A DNA stretch of 64,000 nucleotides from Nocardia carnea NBRC 14403. GTDB lineage: Bacteria; Actinomycetota; Actinomycetes; Mycobacteriales; Mycobacteriaceae. A model generated the notes under the pieces. It ran no database searches and was not told where the DNA came from. It was given only the letters and a program-made list of their open reading frames with translations. The stretch is from NCBI RefSeq assembly GCF_000308515.1, contig NZ_BAFV01000074.1, positions 1-64,000 on the forward strand, written 5' to 3'. Both the position numbers and the translations under genes were made by a program. Below are positions 25,993 through 33,313 of the stretch, piece after piece (positions within the stretch are counted from its first letter, which is position 1; the number at the start of each line of letters is the position of its first letter).

Positions 25993-28900
25993 TCAGCCGC
26001 GGGCCATATCCACGAACCGGGAAAGGTGCAACTGGTGAGCGACGGTGATGGTCGCAGTCGGCCCGTTACGGTGTTTGCCGAGGATGAGGTCGGCTTCGCC
26101 GCCGCGCGGGTCGTCGCGTTCGAAAGCGTCCGGCCGGTGCAGGAGGATGACCATATCGGCATCCTGTTCCAGCGAATTGTGCAGAGATACGCCGTTGGCG
26201 ACGAAGTTGTGCGTGCCGGGCACGGTCCCATCGTAGACATCCTGCTCCCCGAGGCTGGTGACCTCGACGATCCGGTCCCAGAAGACGTCGTTGGTTGCGT
26301 ACATCTCGATATCGGCGTCCTGGAGCACCTCCGCCACGCGGGCCAGCCGAGCACGGCTCGGAGATCGCTTCCACATCGTGGAGCCGCAGAACCGGGAACT
26401 CATCGCCGTCGCGAACTCGCGATGGGTGATCTCCTTCGTGGCGAGCAGGGTACGGACTTCGTTCCAGATCTCTTTCGGAACCGTATCCACGTTCACATTC
26501 CGGGTCATAGGACCGAGATGCTCCAGAGCAGCGCGGCCGGCGACACCCCGTGCTCCGTGTACTCCGATGTCCTGCAGGAAGATTGTCTGGTTCTCGGCAC
26601 CGTCGACGGTGAGGTGCCAGCAGTCGCGGTAGCCGGCTTTTCGCACGGTCTTGATCCGGCCGTGTACACCCAGGCGCAACAGCAGCTGATTGAGATCGTC
26701 GATCAGTCGGCGGCTCGTGGATGCGTAGTAGATACGAGCCTGATAACCGGTTGCATCCCACCGAACCGAGCCGTCGGTGGCCCACAGATGGCGAATGAAC
26801 AGCGCGACTTGGTCGGTCGGCAGTGCGAAAATTCGGTGCGGGACGAATTTTTCATAGCTCCGCAACCCGAACAGGCCGAGTTCGTCCAACCATGAGGCAA
26901 TCGGGTTCCGCTTACCGCGGGCGAGTCGATACGGTGCGGGCAGACGCAGCGTCGTGACCCGCGCTGCTTCGTACTCGTCTCGGATAGCTGTGATGCCGAA
27001 GTGCTTTGCGGCCTCGGTAACGGCCGTGAGATTCTCTTCGTCGATGCTCGCGTACCGAATCGGCTGCCGACGGACACAGGACCCGTCGCCGATCATATGA
27101 GCCAGCATCACGATCTCGTCGTCAACCATCCGCTCGGTGTTCGCCGGCTCCGGCACACTGCGCGGAACCGCGACGCGATCATCGCTGGACAACCGTTCCA
27201 GCGGTATCCACCCGTCGACGGTCATGAACGGATGGTTCCCGGTCGCCTCGACTACCCGCCCGGAGGCCAGCCGGACCCGGAAGACTTCCTTGCGGCCGCT
27301 GGGAAATACCTTCACCATCGGACGCGCGACCATCCGCATACGTTCGTCCAGAGACCAGACCAGCGGCTGCTCACCACTGGCCAGCAATTCACCCAGCGTC
27401 ACTTCGGCGCCGGTATCCGCGCGCAGAATCCGTGCCGAGGCCGGAAGACAGCCGGATTCACGAAGGTCCGAGACCTGTGGCCGCTTATCGGTGCGCTGTT
27501 CCGGGCCACGGTTGAGCTGACTGATCGCGACGACCGGAACCTCGAGTTCTTTGGCCAAGAGCTTGAGGTGACGAGAGAATTCCGAAACCTCCTGCTGGCG
27601 CGATTCGACCTTCTTGCCGGATGTCATCAACTGGAGGTAATCCACCACAACGAGCTTCAGATCGTGCCGCTGTTTGAGCCGCCGCGCCTTCGCCCGGATC
27701 TCCATCATCGTCAGGTTCGGTGAATCGTCCACGAACAGCGGCGCCTCACTGATCTCACTCATCCGCCGCGCCAGCTTCGTCCAGTCGTCGTCGCTCATCC
27801 GCCCGGACCGCATATCCCCGAGCTTGATCTTCGCCTCCGCCGAGAGCAGACGCATGACGATCTCGGTCCGGCTCATCTCCAGCGAGAAGATCACACTCGC
27901 CAGCCCGTGCCGAATCGAGCAACTGCGCATGAAGTCCATACCGAGCGTCGAATTGTGTGTCGGCACCATCGACCGCCCCGCCAGGTAGAGGTGATCGGCG
28001 TTATCCACTTGCACGCACCGCACCGGGACAGGATCCACCTTGCGGACGTCCACGATCACGCGCGCGTCCGATCGGTACGTCGTCGGCACGGAGTGGTGCA
28101 ACCCGCCATCAGCGGATTCGAGTGTCTGCGCGAGCATGCCCGTGGTGTGGGTACGCAGCTCTGCTCCTGGGCCGAGCGTGGCCCACTGGTGTTGCTCATC
28201 GGCCACGATGACAGCACCGTCGCTGAACTCGACCTCGTAGCAGGGGCGTTCCTGCAGAATCTCGGTCGCGGCCACAACCCTGGTCGGGTTGCCGTCGCGA
28301 CCCAGGAGTTCATCTCCCGCCTGAACCTCGCCCATGGTGGTCCAACCCGCCGGGGTCGGCAGGGGCGTGTCCAGCGCCAGCGCCTTACCCACACCGGGCC
28401 TGGCCGCGACGATGATCATCTGCCCGGGATGCAGGCCGTTGGTGAGCTCGTCGAGTTCGGTGAAACCGGTGGGGACGCCCAGGGAGATACCGCCGCGAGA
28501 GGCGATGGAATCGATTTCGTCCATGGTGGGCTGGAGGAGTTCTTCCAGCGGGAGGAAATCTTCGGAGGTCCGGCGTTCGGTGACCTCGTAGACCTCGGCC
28601 TGGGCGCGGTCGACCACTTCGGCGACATCTTGACCGTCGGCGCCGGCATAGCCGTACTGCACGATGCGGGTACCGGCCTCGACCAGGCGGCGCAGGATCG
28701 CCTTTTCGGCGACGATTTCGGCGTAGAAGCCGGCGTTCGCGGCGGTGGGGACGGTCTGGGTCAGAGTGACCAGGTAGGGCGGGCCGCCGATTCGTTTCAG
28801 TTCGCCGCTACGGTCCAGGCCGGCGGCGACGGTGACCGGGTCGGCCGGTTCGCCGCGGCCGTAGAGATCGAGGATCGCATCGTAGACCGCCTGGTGGGCG

Positions 28901-29082
28901 GGGCGATAGAAATCGCCGGAGCGCAGCACTTCGATCACATCGGCGATGGCGTCCTTGCTGAGCAGCATGCCGCCCAGGACCGACTGTTCGGCGGCCATGT
29001 CATGCGGCGGCTGACGCCCGAAATCCTCACCGGGCGGCTCGGGTGGGAAGTCCGTGTGCCCGCGGTCATCGACGACTGCCAT
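25993..29082 (-). CDS. dnaB: Replicative DNA helicase DnaB with two inteins
   Basis: The ring helicase that unwinds DNA at the replication fork. From ATG 29082 (MAVVDDRGHTDF) the precursor is 1029 residues. Removing two in-frame inteins leaves about 460, the normal DnaB size. The N-terminal DnaB domain, the linker and the RecA-like domain (Walker A PGVGK-ST split by intein 1, Walker B VVVDYLQLM, C-terminal GKHRNGPTATI) are intact. Intein 1 interrupts the P-loop, and intein 2 interrupts DLRESG/SLEQDAD. Both must splice for activity. The strong GGAGGAGAGG motif lies some 13 nt from the ATG, longer than ideal; the in-frame start at 29118 is an alternative. Confidence 0.95.
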   Translation of the reverse strand: MAVVDDRGHTDFPPEPPGEDFGRQPPHDMAAEQSVLGGMLLSKDAIADVIEVLRSGDFYRPAHQAVYDAILDLYGRGEPADPVTVAAGLDRSGELKRIGGPPYLVTLTQTVPTAANAGFYAEIVAEKAILRRLVEAGTRIVQYGYAGADGQDVAEVVDRAQAEVYEVTERRTSEDFLPLEELLQPTMDEIDSIASRGGISLGVPTGFTELDELTNGLHPGQMIIVAARPGVGKALALDTPLPTPAGWTTMGEVQAGDELLGRDGNPTRVVAATEILQERPCYEVEFSDGAVIVADEQHQWATLGPGAELRTHTTGMLAQTLESADGGLHHSVPTTYRSDARVIVDVRKVDPVPVRCVQVDNADHLYLAGRSMVPTHNSTLGMDFMRSCSIRHGLASVIFSLEMSRTEIVMRLLSAEAKIKLGDMRSGRMSDDDWTKLARRMSEISEAPLFVDDSPNLTMMEIRAKARRLKQRHDLKLVVVDYLQLMTSGKKVESRQQEVSEFSRHLKLLAKELEVPVVAISQLNRGPEQRTDKRPQVSDLRESGCLPASARILRADTGAEVTLGELLASGEQPLVWSLDERMRMVARPMVKVFPSGRKEVFRVRLASGRVVEATGNHPFMTVDGWIPLERLSSDDRVAVPRSVPEPANTERMVDDEIVMLAHMIGDGSCVRRQPIRYASIDEENLTAVTEAAKHFGITAIRDEYEAARVTTLRLPAPYRLARGKRNPIASWLDELGLFGLRSYEKFVPHRIFALPTDQVALFIRHLWATDGSVRWDATGYQARIYYASTSRRLIDDLNQLLLRLGVHGRIKTVRKAGYRDCWHLTVDGAENQTIFLQDIGVHGARGVAGRAALEHLGPMTRNVNVDTVPKEIWNEVRTLLATKEITHREFATAMSSRFCGSTMWKRSPSRARLARVAEVLQDADIEMYATNDVFWDRIVEVTSLGEQDVYDGTVPGTHNFVANGVSLHNSLEQDADMVILLHRPDAFERDDPRGGEADLILGKHRNGPTATITVAHQLHLSRFVDMARG
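26176..27450 (-). other. Intein 2 in DnaB with LAGLIDADG-type endonuclease
   Basis: A 425-residue insertion between DLRESG and SLEQDAD, the known DnaB-b site also used in M. tuberculosis and Synechocystis. It starts with Cys (CLPASARILRADTG), has a block B GNHP motif, ends with LHN and is followed by Ser, so it is a classical class 1 intein. The centre contains two LAGLIDADG-like helices, VMLAHMIGDGS and LFIRHLWATDGS, each keeping an acidic residue, so the homing endonuclease may be active. Confidence 0.9.
27952..28383 (-). other. Intein 1 in DnaB (class 3 mini-intein, WCT residues)
   Basis: A 144-residue insertion between the Walker A Lys and the following Ser. It begins with Ala, not Cys or Ser. 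It carries the class 3 signature: Trp in block B (DEQHQW), Cys in block F (VRCVQVDNADHLYLAG) and Thr before the terminal His-Asn (VPTHN). The +1 residue is Ser. No endonuclease domain is present. Class 3 inteins start splicing from the block F Cys instead of the N-terminal residue; mycobacteriophage Bethlehem DnaB is the reference. Confidence 0.88.
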
Positions 29083-29280
29083 CAGACTCGACCGTCCTCT
29101 CCTCCAGACCGGACGCACCCCTGTGCCGAATGGTTCTACCGCACGGGTCCGACAGTTTCGCCGGGTCGGGAAGTGTCTGCGACCTGTGTTCAGACATCCC
29201 AGCTATCGACCGGATAGATCCGTTCCGCCGGCTTCCGGCGGAAGCTTTGACGTGGTGCTGCGATGAACCTAGGCGAGGTT

Positions 29281-29578
29281 CTATCCACATGCCAAACAGC
29301 CCTGTGGATAGCCCTGTGGATAACCTGGGGATAGTTCACCCCTTGTTGTGTACAACCTGTGGACAACCTGGGGAAAACGCAGGTCAGCCCGGAAAAATAC
29401 CCAGCTAGACCCGGGTTTTCGGCGTCAACACAGTGTGGATAAACAAAGTGTCGGCGTGTCGGAGTTGTTGAACAGCCGGGCGTGTTGAGTTAACAGACAG
29501 GCGAACAGTTATGAACTGGGTCACAGTACGTCCGGTTGGTTTTGTGATTGATCCACAGGATTCACATCCTGTGGATAA
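29281..29578. promoter_or_regulatory. Cluster of DnaA-box-like sites between rplI and dnaB
   Basis: Three perfect TTATCCACA sites (either strand) lie at 29315-29323, 29434-29442 and 29570-29578. One TTGTCCACA, the actinobacterial form, lies at 29358-29366. Three 8-of-9 matches lie at 29281-29289, 29303-29311 and 29549-29557. The region is more AT-rich than its surroundings and lies about 200 nt upstream of dnaB. dnaA and dnaN are not present, so it is not the standard oriC; DnaA control of dnaB or DnaA titration is more likely. Confidence 0.7.
29551..29576. repeat. Perfect 11-bp inverted repeat containing two DnaA-box cores
   Basis: ATCCACAGGAT-TCAC-ATCCTGTGGAT. Each arm contains a DnaA-box core in opposite orientation, giving a compact head-to-head pair that could also fold into a hairpin. 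Confidence 0.8.
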
Positions 29579-29679
29579 CTCGGACACGCCAGAGACGGAC
29601 CTCTCCGGCACAACCGTGAGGATCCATCCTTCGACAAGGCCAGCTAACCGCTGGCTAACACCCCCGAGAAAAGAGCACA

Positions 29680-29717
29680 TCGACCGGAGACCACGCGACT
29701 GCGTGATCTCCGGTCGA
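29680..29717 (-). terminator. Terminator of the rpsF-ssb-rpsR-rplI operon
   Basis: Outer stem TCGACCGGAGA/TCTCCGGTCGA (11 bp) and inner stem CACGC/GCGTG around GACT, with one mismatch between them, 20 nt beyond the rplI stop. On the minus strand a CTTTTC tract follows. Confidence 0.85.
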
Positions 29718-29736
29718 AGCGTGCCGATAACCGCGG

Positions 29737-30192
29737 TCAGCCCGCGGCCACGACCTCCAGGGCGAATCTCGCGGCGACATCAGGGTGCAGGTGCACCGTG
29801 ACCTGATGCTTACCGGTGGCCTTGATATGTGACTTCGGCAGTTCGATGCTGCGCTTGTCCAGCACCGGCCCACCGGCCGATTTGATCGCCGCGGCGATAT
29901 CGGACTGGGTGACCGAGCCGAACAGCTTGCCGGTACCGGCGGTCTTGACAGACAGCGAAACCGACTCCAGGTTCTCGATCGCCTGCTTCAGTTCGTTGGC
30001 ATGGCCGAGATCTCGCACCCGGCGGGCCTCCTGGGCCCGGCGGATTCCCTCGACCTGCTTCTCGGCACCACGGGTGGCGACGATCGCCAGCCCGCGGGGC
30101 AGCAGATAGTTACGACCGTAGCCGTCCTTGACCTCTACGGTATCGCCGGGAGCGCCGAGATTGTCGACGTCGGCAGTCAGGATGAGCTTCAT
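29737..30192 (-). CDS. rplI: 50S ribosomal protein L9
   Basis: A 151-residue L9 of standard length. The N-terminal rRNA-binding domain carries DVDNLGAPGDTVEVKDGYGRN followed by YLLPRGLA. A long central helix and the C-terminal domain, ending HPDVAARFALEVVAAG, follow. It is the last gene of the rpsF-ssb-rpsR-rplI operon, 18 nt after rpsR, and is closed by the hairpin at 29680. Confidence 0.97.
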   Translation of the reverse strand: MKLILTADVDNLGAPGDTVEVKDGYGRNYLLPRGLAIVATRGAEKQVEGIRRAQEARRVRDLGHANELKQAIENLESVSLSVKTAGTGKLFGSVTQSDIAAAIKSAGGPVLDKRSIELPKSHIKATGKHQVTVHLHPDVAARFALEVVAAG

Positions 30193-30210
30193 ATGCTTGA
30201 CCGACCTTCC

Positions 30211-30462
30211 TCAGCGAGCCGTCGAAACGTAGGGCAGCAGCGCCATCTCACGCGAGTTCTTCACGGCGATGGCGATATCGCGCTGATGCTGCACGCAGTT
30301 GCCGGTGACCCGGCGGGCACGGATCTTGCCGCGCTCACTGACGTACTTGCGCAGCAGCGGCGCATCCTTGTAGTCGATATTGACAGGTCCGGTCTTGCTT
30401 TCTTTGCAGAAAGTGCAAGCCTTCTTCTTGAGCACCTTTTCGCGCGCCGGTGCCTTGGCCAT
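30211..30462 (-). CDS. rpsR: 30S ribosomal protein S18 (zinc-binding form)
   Basis: An 83-residue S18. CTFC and NCVQH supply the Cys/His set of the zinc-binding (C+) paralogue, as in mycobacterial RpsR1. Actinobacteria often hold a second, zinc-independent S18 under Zur control elsewhere. It lies between ssb and rplI in the conserved order. Confidence 0.97.
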   Translation of the reverse strand: MAKAPAREKVLKKKACTFCKESKTGPVNIDYKDAPLLRKYVSERGKIRARRVTGNCVQHQRDIAIAVKNSREMALLPYVSTAR

Positions 30463-30517
30463 TTTCGTTCACTCCGTTTTCTTGGCGACCCGCCGACGCG
30501 GGTCTGTGCGGGCCGTC

Positions 30518-31060
30518 TCAGAACGGCGGTTCATCGTCCATCCGGCTGCCGCCCCCGAAGGAACCGGCCGCAGGCGCGCTACCCCACGGGTCTTCCGCTG
30601 CGCCCTGTTCGGATCGTCCACCGCCGCTGTTGCCGGCGTTGTAGTTTCCACCACCACCGCTGTTGGAACCGAATCCACCACCGCCACCGCCGCGGCTGGT
30701 CTTGTTGACCTTGGCCGTGGCGTACTTCAGCGAAGGACCGACCTCGTCGACCTCGAGCTCGACGACTGTGCGCTTCTCACCCTCGCGGGTTTCATAGGAG
30801 CGCTGCTTGAGCCGTCCGCTGACGATCACCCGGGAGCCCCTGGTCAGACTTTCGGCGACATTCTCCGCCGCGTCGCGCCAGATATTGCACCGCAGGAACA
30901 GTGCCTCGCCGTCTTTCCACTCGTTGGTGTTCCGGTCGAAGATGCGGGGCGTCGAGGCGACGGTGAAATTCGCCACTGCCGCGCCCGCGGGCGTGAATCG
31001 AAGCTCGGGATCGGCCGTCAGATTTCCGATGACCGTGATGACGGTATCGCCTGCTGCCAT
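30518..31060 (-). CDS. ssb: Single-stranded DNA-binding protein
   Basis: A 180-residue SSB. The OB fold (residues 1-110) starts MAAGDTVITVIGNLTADPELRF, followed by a Gly/Asn-rich flexible linker and the acidic C-terminal tip DDEPPF that recruits repair and replication partners. It is encoded between rpsF and rpsR as in most bacteria. Confidence 0.97.
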   Translation of the reverse strand: MAAGDTVITVIGNLTADPELRFTPAGAAVANFTVASTPRIFDRNTNEWKDGEALFLRCNIWRDAAENVAESLTRGSRVIVSGRLKQRSYETREGEKRTVVELEVDEVGPSLKYATAKVNKTSRGGGGGGFGSNSGGGGNYNAGNSGGGRSEQGAAEDPWGSAPAAGSFGGGSRMDDEPPF

Positions 31061-31155
31061 GGTGGGTTCCTCCTGCTCGGTGTGCAGTCCGGTGCACTCG
31101 CTGTTTGCGCTAGAGCCTAGAGACAGACTCCGACGAAACCGCGGTACCGCCGGAA

Positions 31156-31443
31156 CTACTTTTCGTTGCGCAGAACCTTGGTGCGCAGCACCTGCTCGTT
31201 GAGGCCCAGCTGGCGGTCGAGTTCGCTCACCGTGGCGGGCTCGGCGGTCAGATCGATGACCGCGTAGATACCTTCGGCCTGTTTGCGGATCTCGTAGGCG
31301 AGACGCTTACGGCCCCAGATATCGACCTTGTCGATTTTCCCGCCCTCGGTGCGGATAACGCTGAGCATATTTTCCAGGGACGGCCCGACGGTGCGCTCGT
31401 CCATGCTCGGATCGAGGATGACCATCACTTCGTAATGACGCAC
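31156..31443 (-). CDS. rpsF: 30S ribosomal protein S6
   Basis: A 95-residue S6 from GTG 31443 (MRHYEVMVILDPSMDERTVG), with RKRLAYEIRKQAEGIYAV as the typical middle section. It is the first gene of the operon; the promoter must lie in the 292-bp divergent gap to the GT87 gene at 31736. Confidence 0.96.
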   Translation of the reverse strand: MRHYEVMVILDPSMDERTVGPSLENMLSVIRTEGGKIDKVDIWGRKRLAYEIRKQAEGIYAVIDLTAEPATVSELDRQLGLNEQVLRTKVLRNEK

Positions 31444-31735
31444 GAACCAATCACCTCCTGTGGTCTGGATTCGGCCACGGACGGTCCGTGGCAGGAGGTC
31501 GTCGCGTCAGCAACCGGGCAAGACTACCTGAGGGGGTGGGTCACGACGAAATCGATCCGGCGGGCTTTGCGACCGCACTCCGGAGAACGTGGAGGACGAT
31601 TTCCCGGCATCGGGAAAGAAGCGGAATTCGGAGCCGATCCCGGACCGGACAACCTGGGATCACCGCCCGTGCCGCGGGCGAGGGTGCCGCTCTCGTCCGC
31701 TCTTTACCGCACCCGTGGCCACTAAGGTGATCGGT

Positions 31736-33145
31736 ATGTCGATCGGAGCGGCCGCGCGCGCGTTCGCGAGCGGTCGCGTTTCCCGGCAGACGTCGGTGAT
31801 TGCGGCGGTGCTGCTGTGCGCGATCACACTGACGGTGGCGTTTCTCAACAAGGCCCGCTGCGCCGGCGCACCATTTCGCGCCGACGGTCGAAGTGTCGCG
31901 TTCGACTACGTGAAGGACGCCCGAGTCTGCTACTCCGATATCCAGTTCCTCTGGCTGGGGCGCGATATCGATCAGCATATTTTTCCGTATGTACACGGCG
32001 GCATCACCGCCGACGGATCCCTGATCGGCGGGGCCGTCGAATACCCGGTGCTCAGCGGGCTGCTGATGTGGCTGGGCGCGTTCGGCGCGGACAACGACGC
32101 GATGTTCCTGCTGTACTCGGCGCTGCTGCTGGCCCCGTTCGCCTTGTTGACGGCGTGGTTGCTGGCCCGGATGTCCGGCCGGGCCGCCTTGTTGTGGGCG
32201 GTGGGCCCGCCCTTGGTGCTCTACGCATTCCACAATTGGGAACTGCCGGTGGTGTGCACGACCGTGGCAGCGATGGCGGTGATGGTGCCCGGTCGGCAAC
32301 CGGTGCGGTCGCGGGCGATATTCGCGGCGGTATTACTGGGGATCGGATTCTGTTTCAAGATCTATCCGGCCATTTTCGTGCTGCCGTTGATGCTGTACGT
32401 ACTGACCGACGGCGACCGGGGGTCCGGCGAAAACGGCCGCACACGCCTCGATATCCGGGGCGCGCTGTGGACCGGTGGAGCCGCGGCGGCCACCGTCGCC
32501 GTGGTCAATCTGCCCTTTGCGATCGCAGGATACGACGGCTGGCGGGCGTCGATCGAATTCCAGCAGCAGCGCCAGGCCGATATCACCACGAACTCGATCT
32601 GGTTCTGGGGGCTGCGGCCGCTGTTCGGTACCGACCGGGCCGGTACCGCGGCATTCGCCGATACGGTGGCGATCGCGTCACCGATGTTGATCATCACCTC
32701 GTTCGCCCTGGCGTTGTGGATCGGGCGCCGCCGCTATCTCGAAACGGGTGTGTATCCGTGGATCGGTGTCAGCGGCGCGATGCTGTGCGGGTTTCTGCTG
32801 TTCCACAAAGTGCATTCGCCGCAGTACACGCTGTGGTTGATTCCCTTCTTTGTCGTCCTGGCGGTGCCGTGGCCGGTGGTGTGGAGTTATCTCGTCGCCG
32901 ATATCGCGATCGGGGTGGGGGTTTTCCGCTATTTCTATGCGATGGGCACGGGACAGGCGGTCGAGCTGATGGAAGCGGTGGTGCGCTTCGGCGTGTGGGG
33001 GCGGGCCACTCTGCTGGTGTTCCTGTTCATCCTGTTCCTGAAGGTTCCGCTGCGTAAGCCACGCGAGTCGATGGCACCGGACGTGGCGCCGGCGGGCGGG
33101 TTCGAGTCCGGGCCGGCAATCGCACCGGCGAATCGGTTCCATTAA
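31736..33145 (+). CDS. GT87/DUF2029-type membrane glycosyltransferase-like protein (second copy)
   Basis: A 469-residue polytopic membrane protein from ATG 31736, with AAGGTGA upstream; the frame to 31589 lacks support. It has about ten helices. The first outer loop has RVCYSDIQFLWLGRDIDQHIFPYV and EYPVLSGLLMW, matching the paralogue at 2663 (CYSDTVPLYGAERL, MEYPVLSGLYQY). The region KVHSPQYTLWLIPF also parallels KVWSPQYSLWLVPI there. It is divergent from rpsF. A lipid-linked mannose-type donor and envelope substrate are inferred only from family. Confidence 0.78.
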   Translation: MSIGAAARAFASGRVSRQTSVIAAVLLCAITLTVAFLNKARCAGAPFRADGRSVAFDYVKDARVCYSDIQFLWLGRDIDQHIFPYVHGGITADGSLIGGAVEYPVLSGLLMWLGAFGADNDAMFLLYSALLLAPFALLTAWLLARMSGRAALLWAVGPPLVLYAFHNWELPVVCTTVAAMAVMVPGRQPVRSRAIFAAVLLGIGFCFKIYPAIFVLPLMLYVLTDGDRGSGENGRTRLDIRGALWTGGAAAATVAVVNLPFAIAGYDGWRASIEFQQQRQADITTNSIWFWGLRPLFGTDRAGTAAFADTVAIASPMLIITSFALALWIGRRRYLETGVYPWIGVSGAMLCGFLLFHKVHSPQYTLWLIPFFVVLAVPWPVVWSYLVADIAIGVGVFRYFYAMGTGQAVELMEAVVRFGVWGRATLLVFLFILFLKVPLRKPRESMAPDVAPAGGFESGPAIAPANRFH

Positions 33146-33148
33146 AAC

Positions 33149-33162
33149 TAGAACGTGTTACA
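33149..33162 (+). promoter_or_regulatory. KstR-like operator
   Basis: TAGAACGTGTTACA matches the KstR consensus TNNAACNNGTTNNA at every fixed position. It lies 152 nt upstream of the nitronate monooxygenase gene. KstR is the TetR-type repressor of sterol catabolism in Mycobacteriales. Confidence 0.65.
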
Positions 33163-33313
33163 TTCAAGGTATGGCACCTGCCGGACCCGTGCGCACGCAC
33201 CGCCCGTACCCATGGCACGCGGCGCATACGGGCCCGCGAGGTGACAGCGGCCGGATCAGCCGCCGCGCGGCAATTATGTAACTTGTTCCAGGCATAGGGA
33301 GACCAGCAGCGCC

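Noticed and set aside
27907..29217. 436-codon plus-strand frame
   Set aside because: Antisense to dnaB and intein 1; the composition is that of a shadow frame.
29281..29578. Chromosomal origin oriC
   Set aside because: Boxes are present, but dnaA, dnaN and an AT-rich unwinding element are not; mycobacterial-type oriC lies between dnaA and dnaN.
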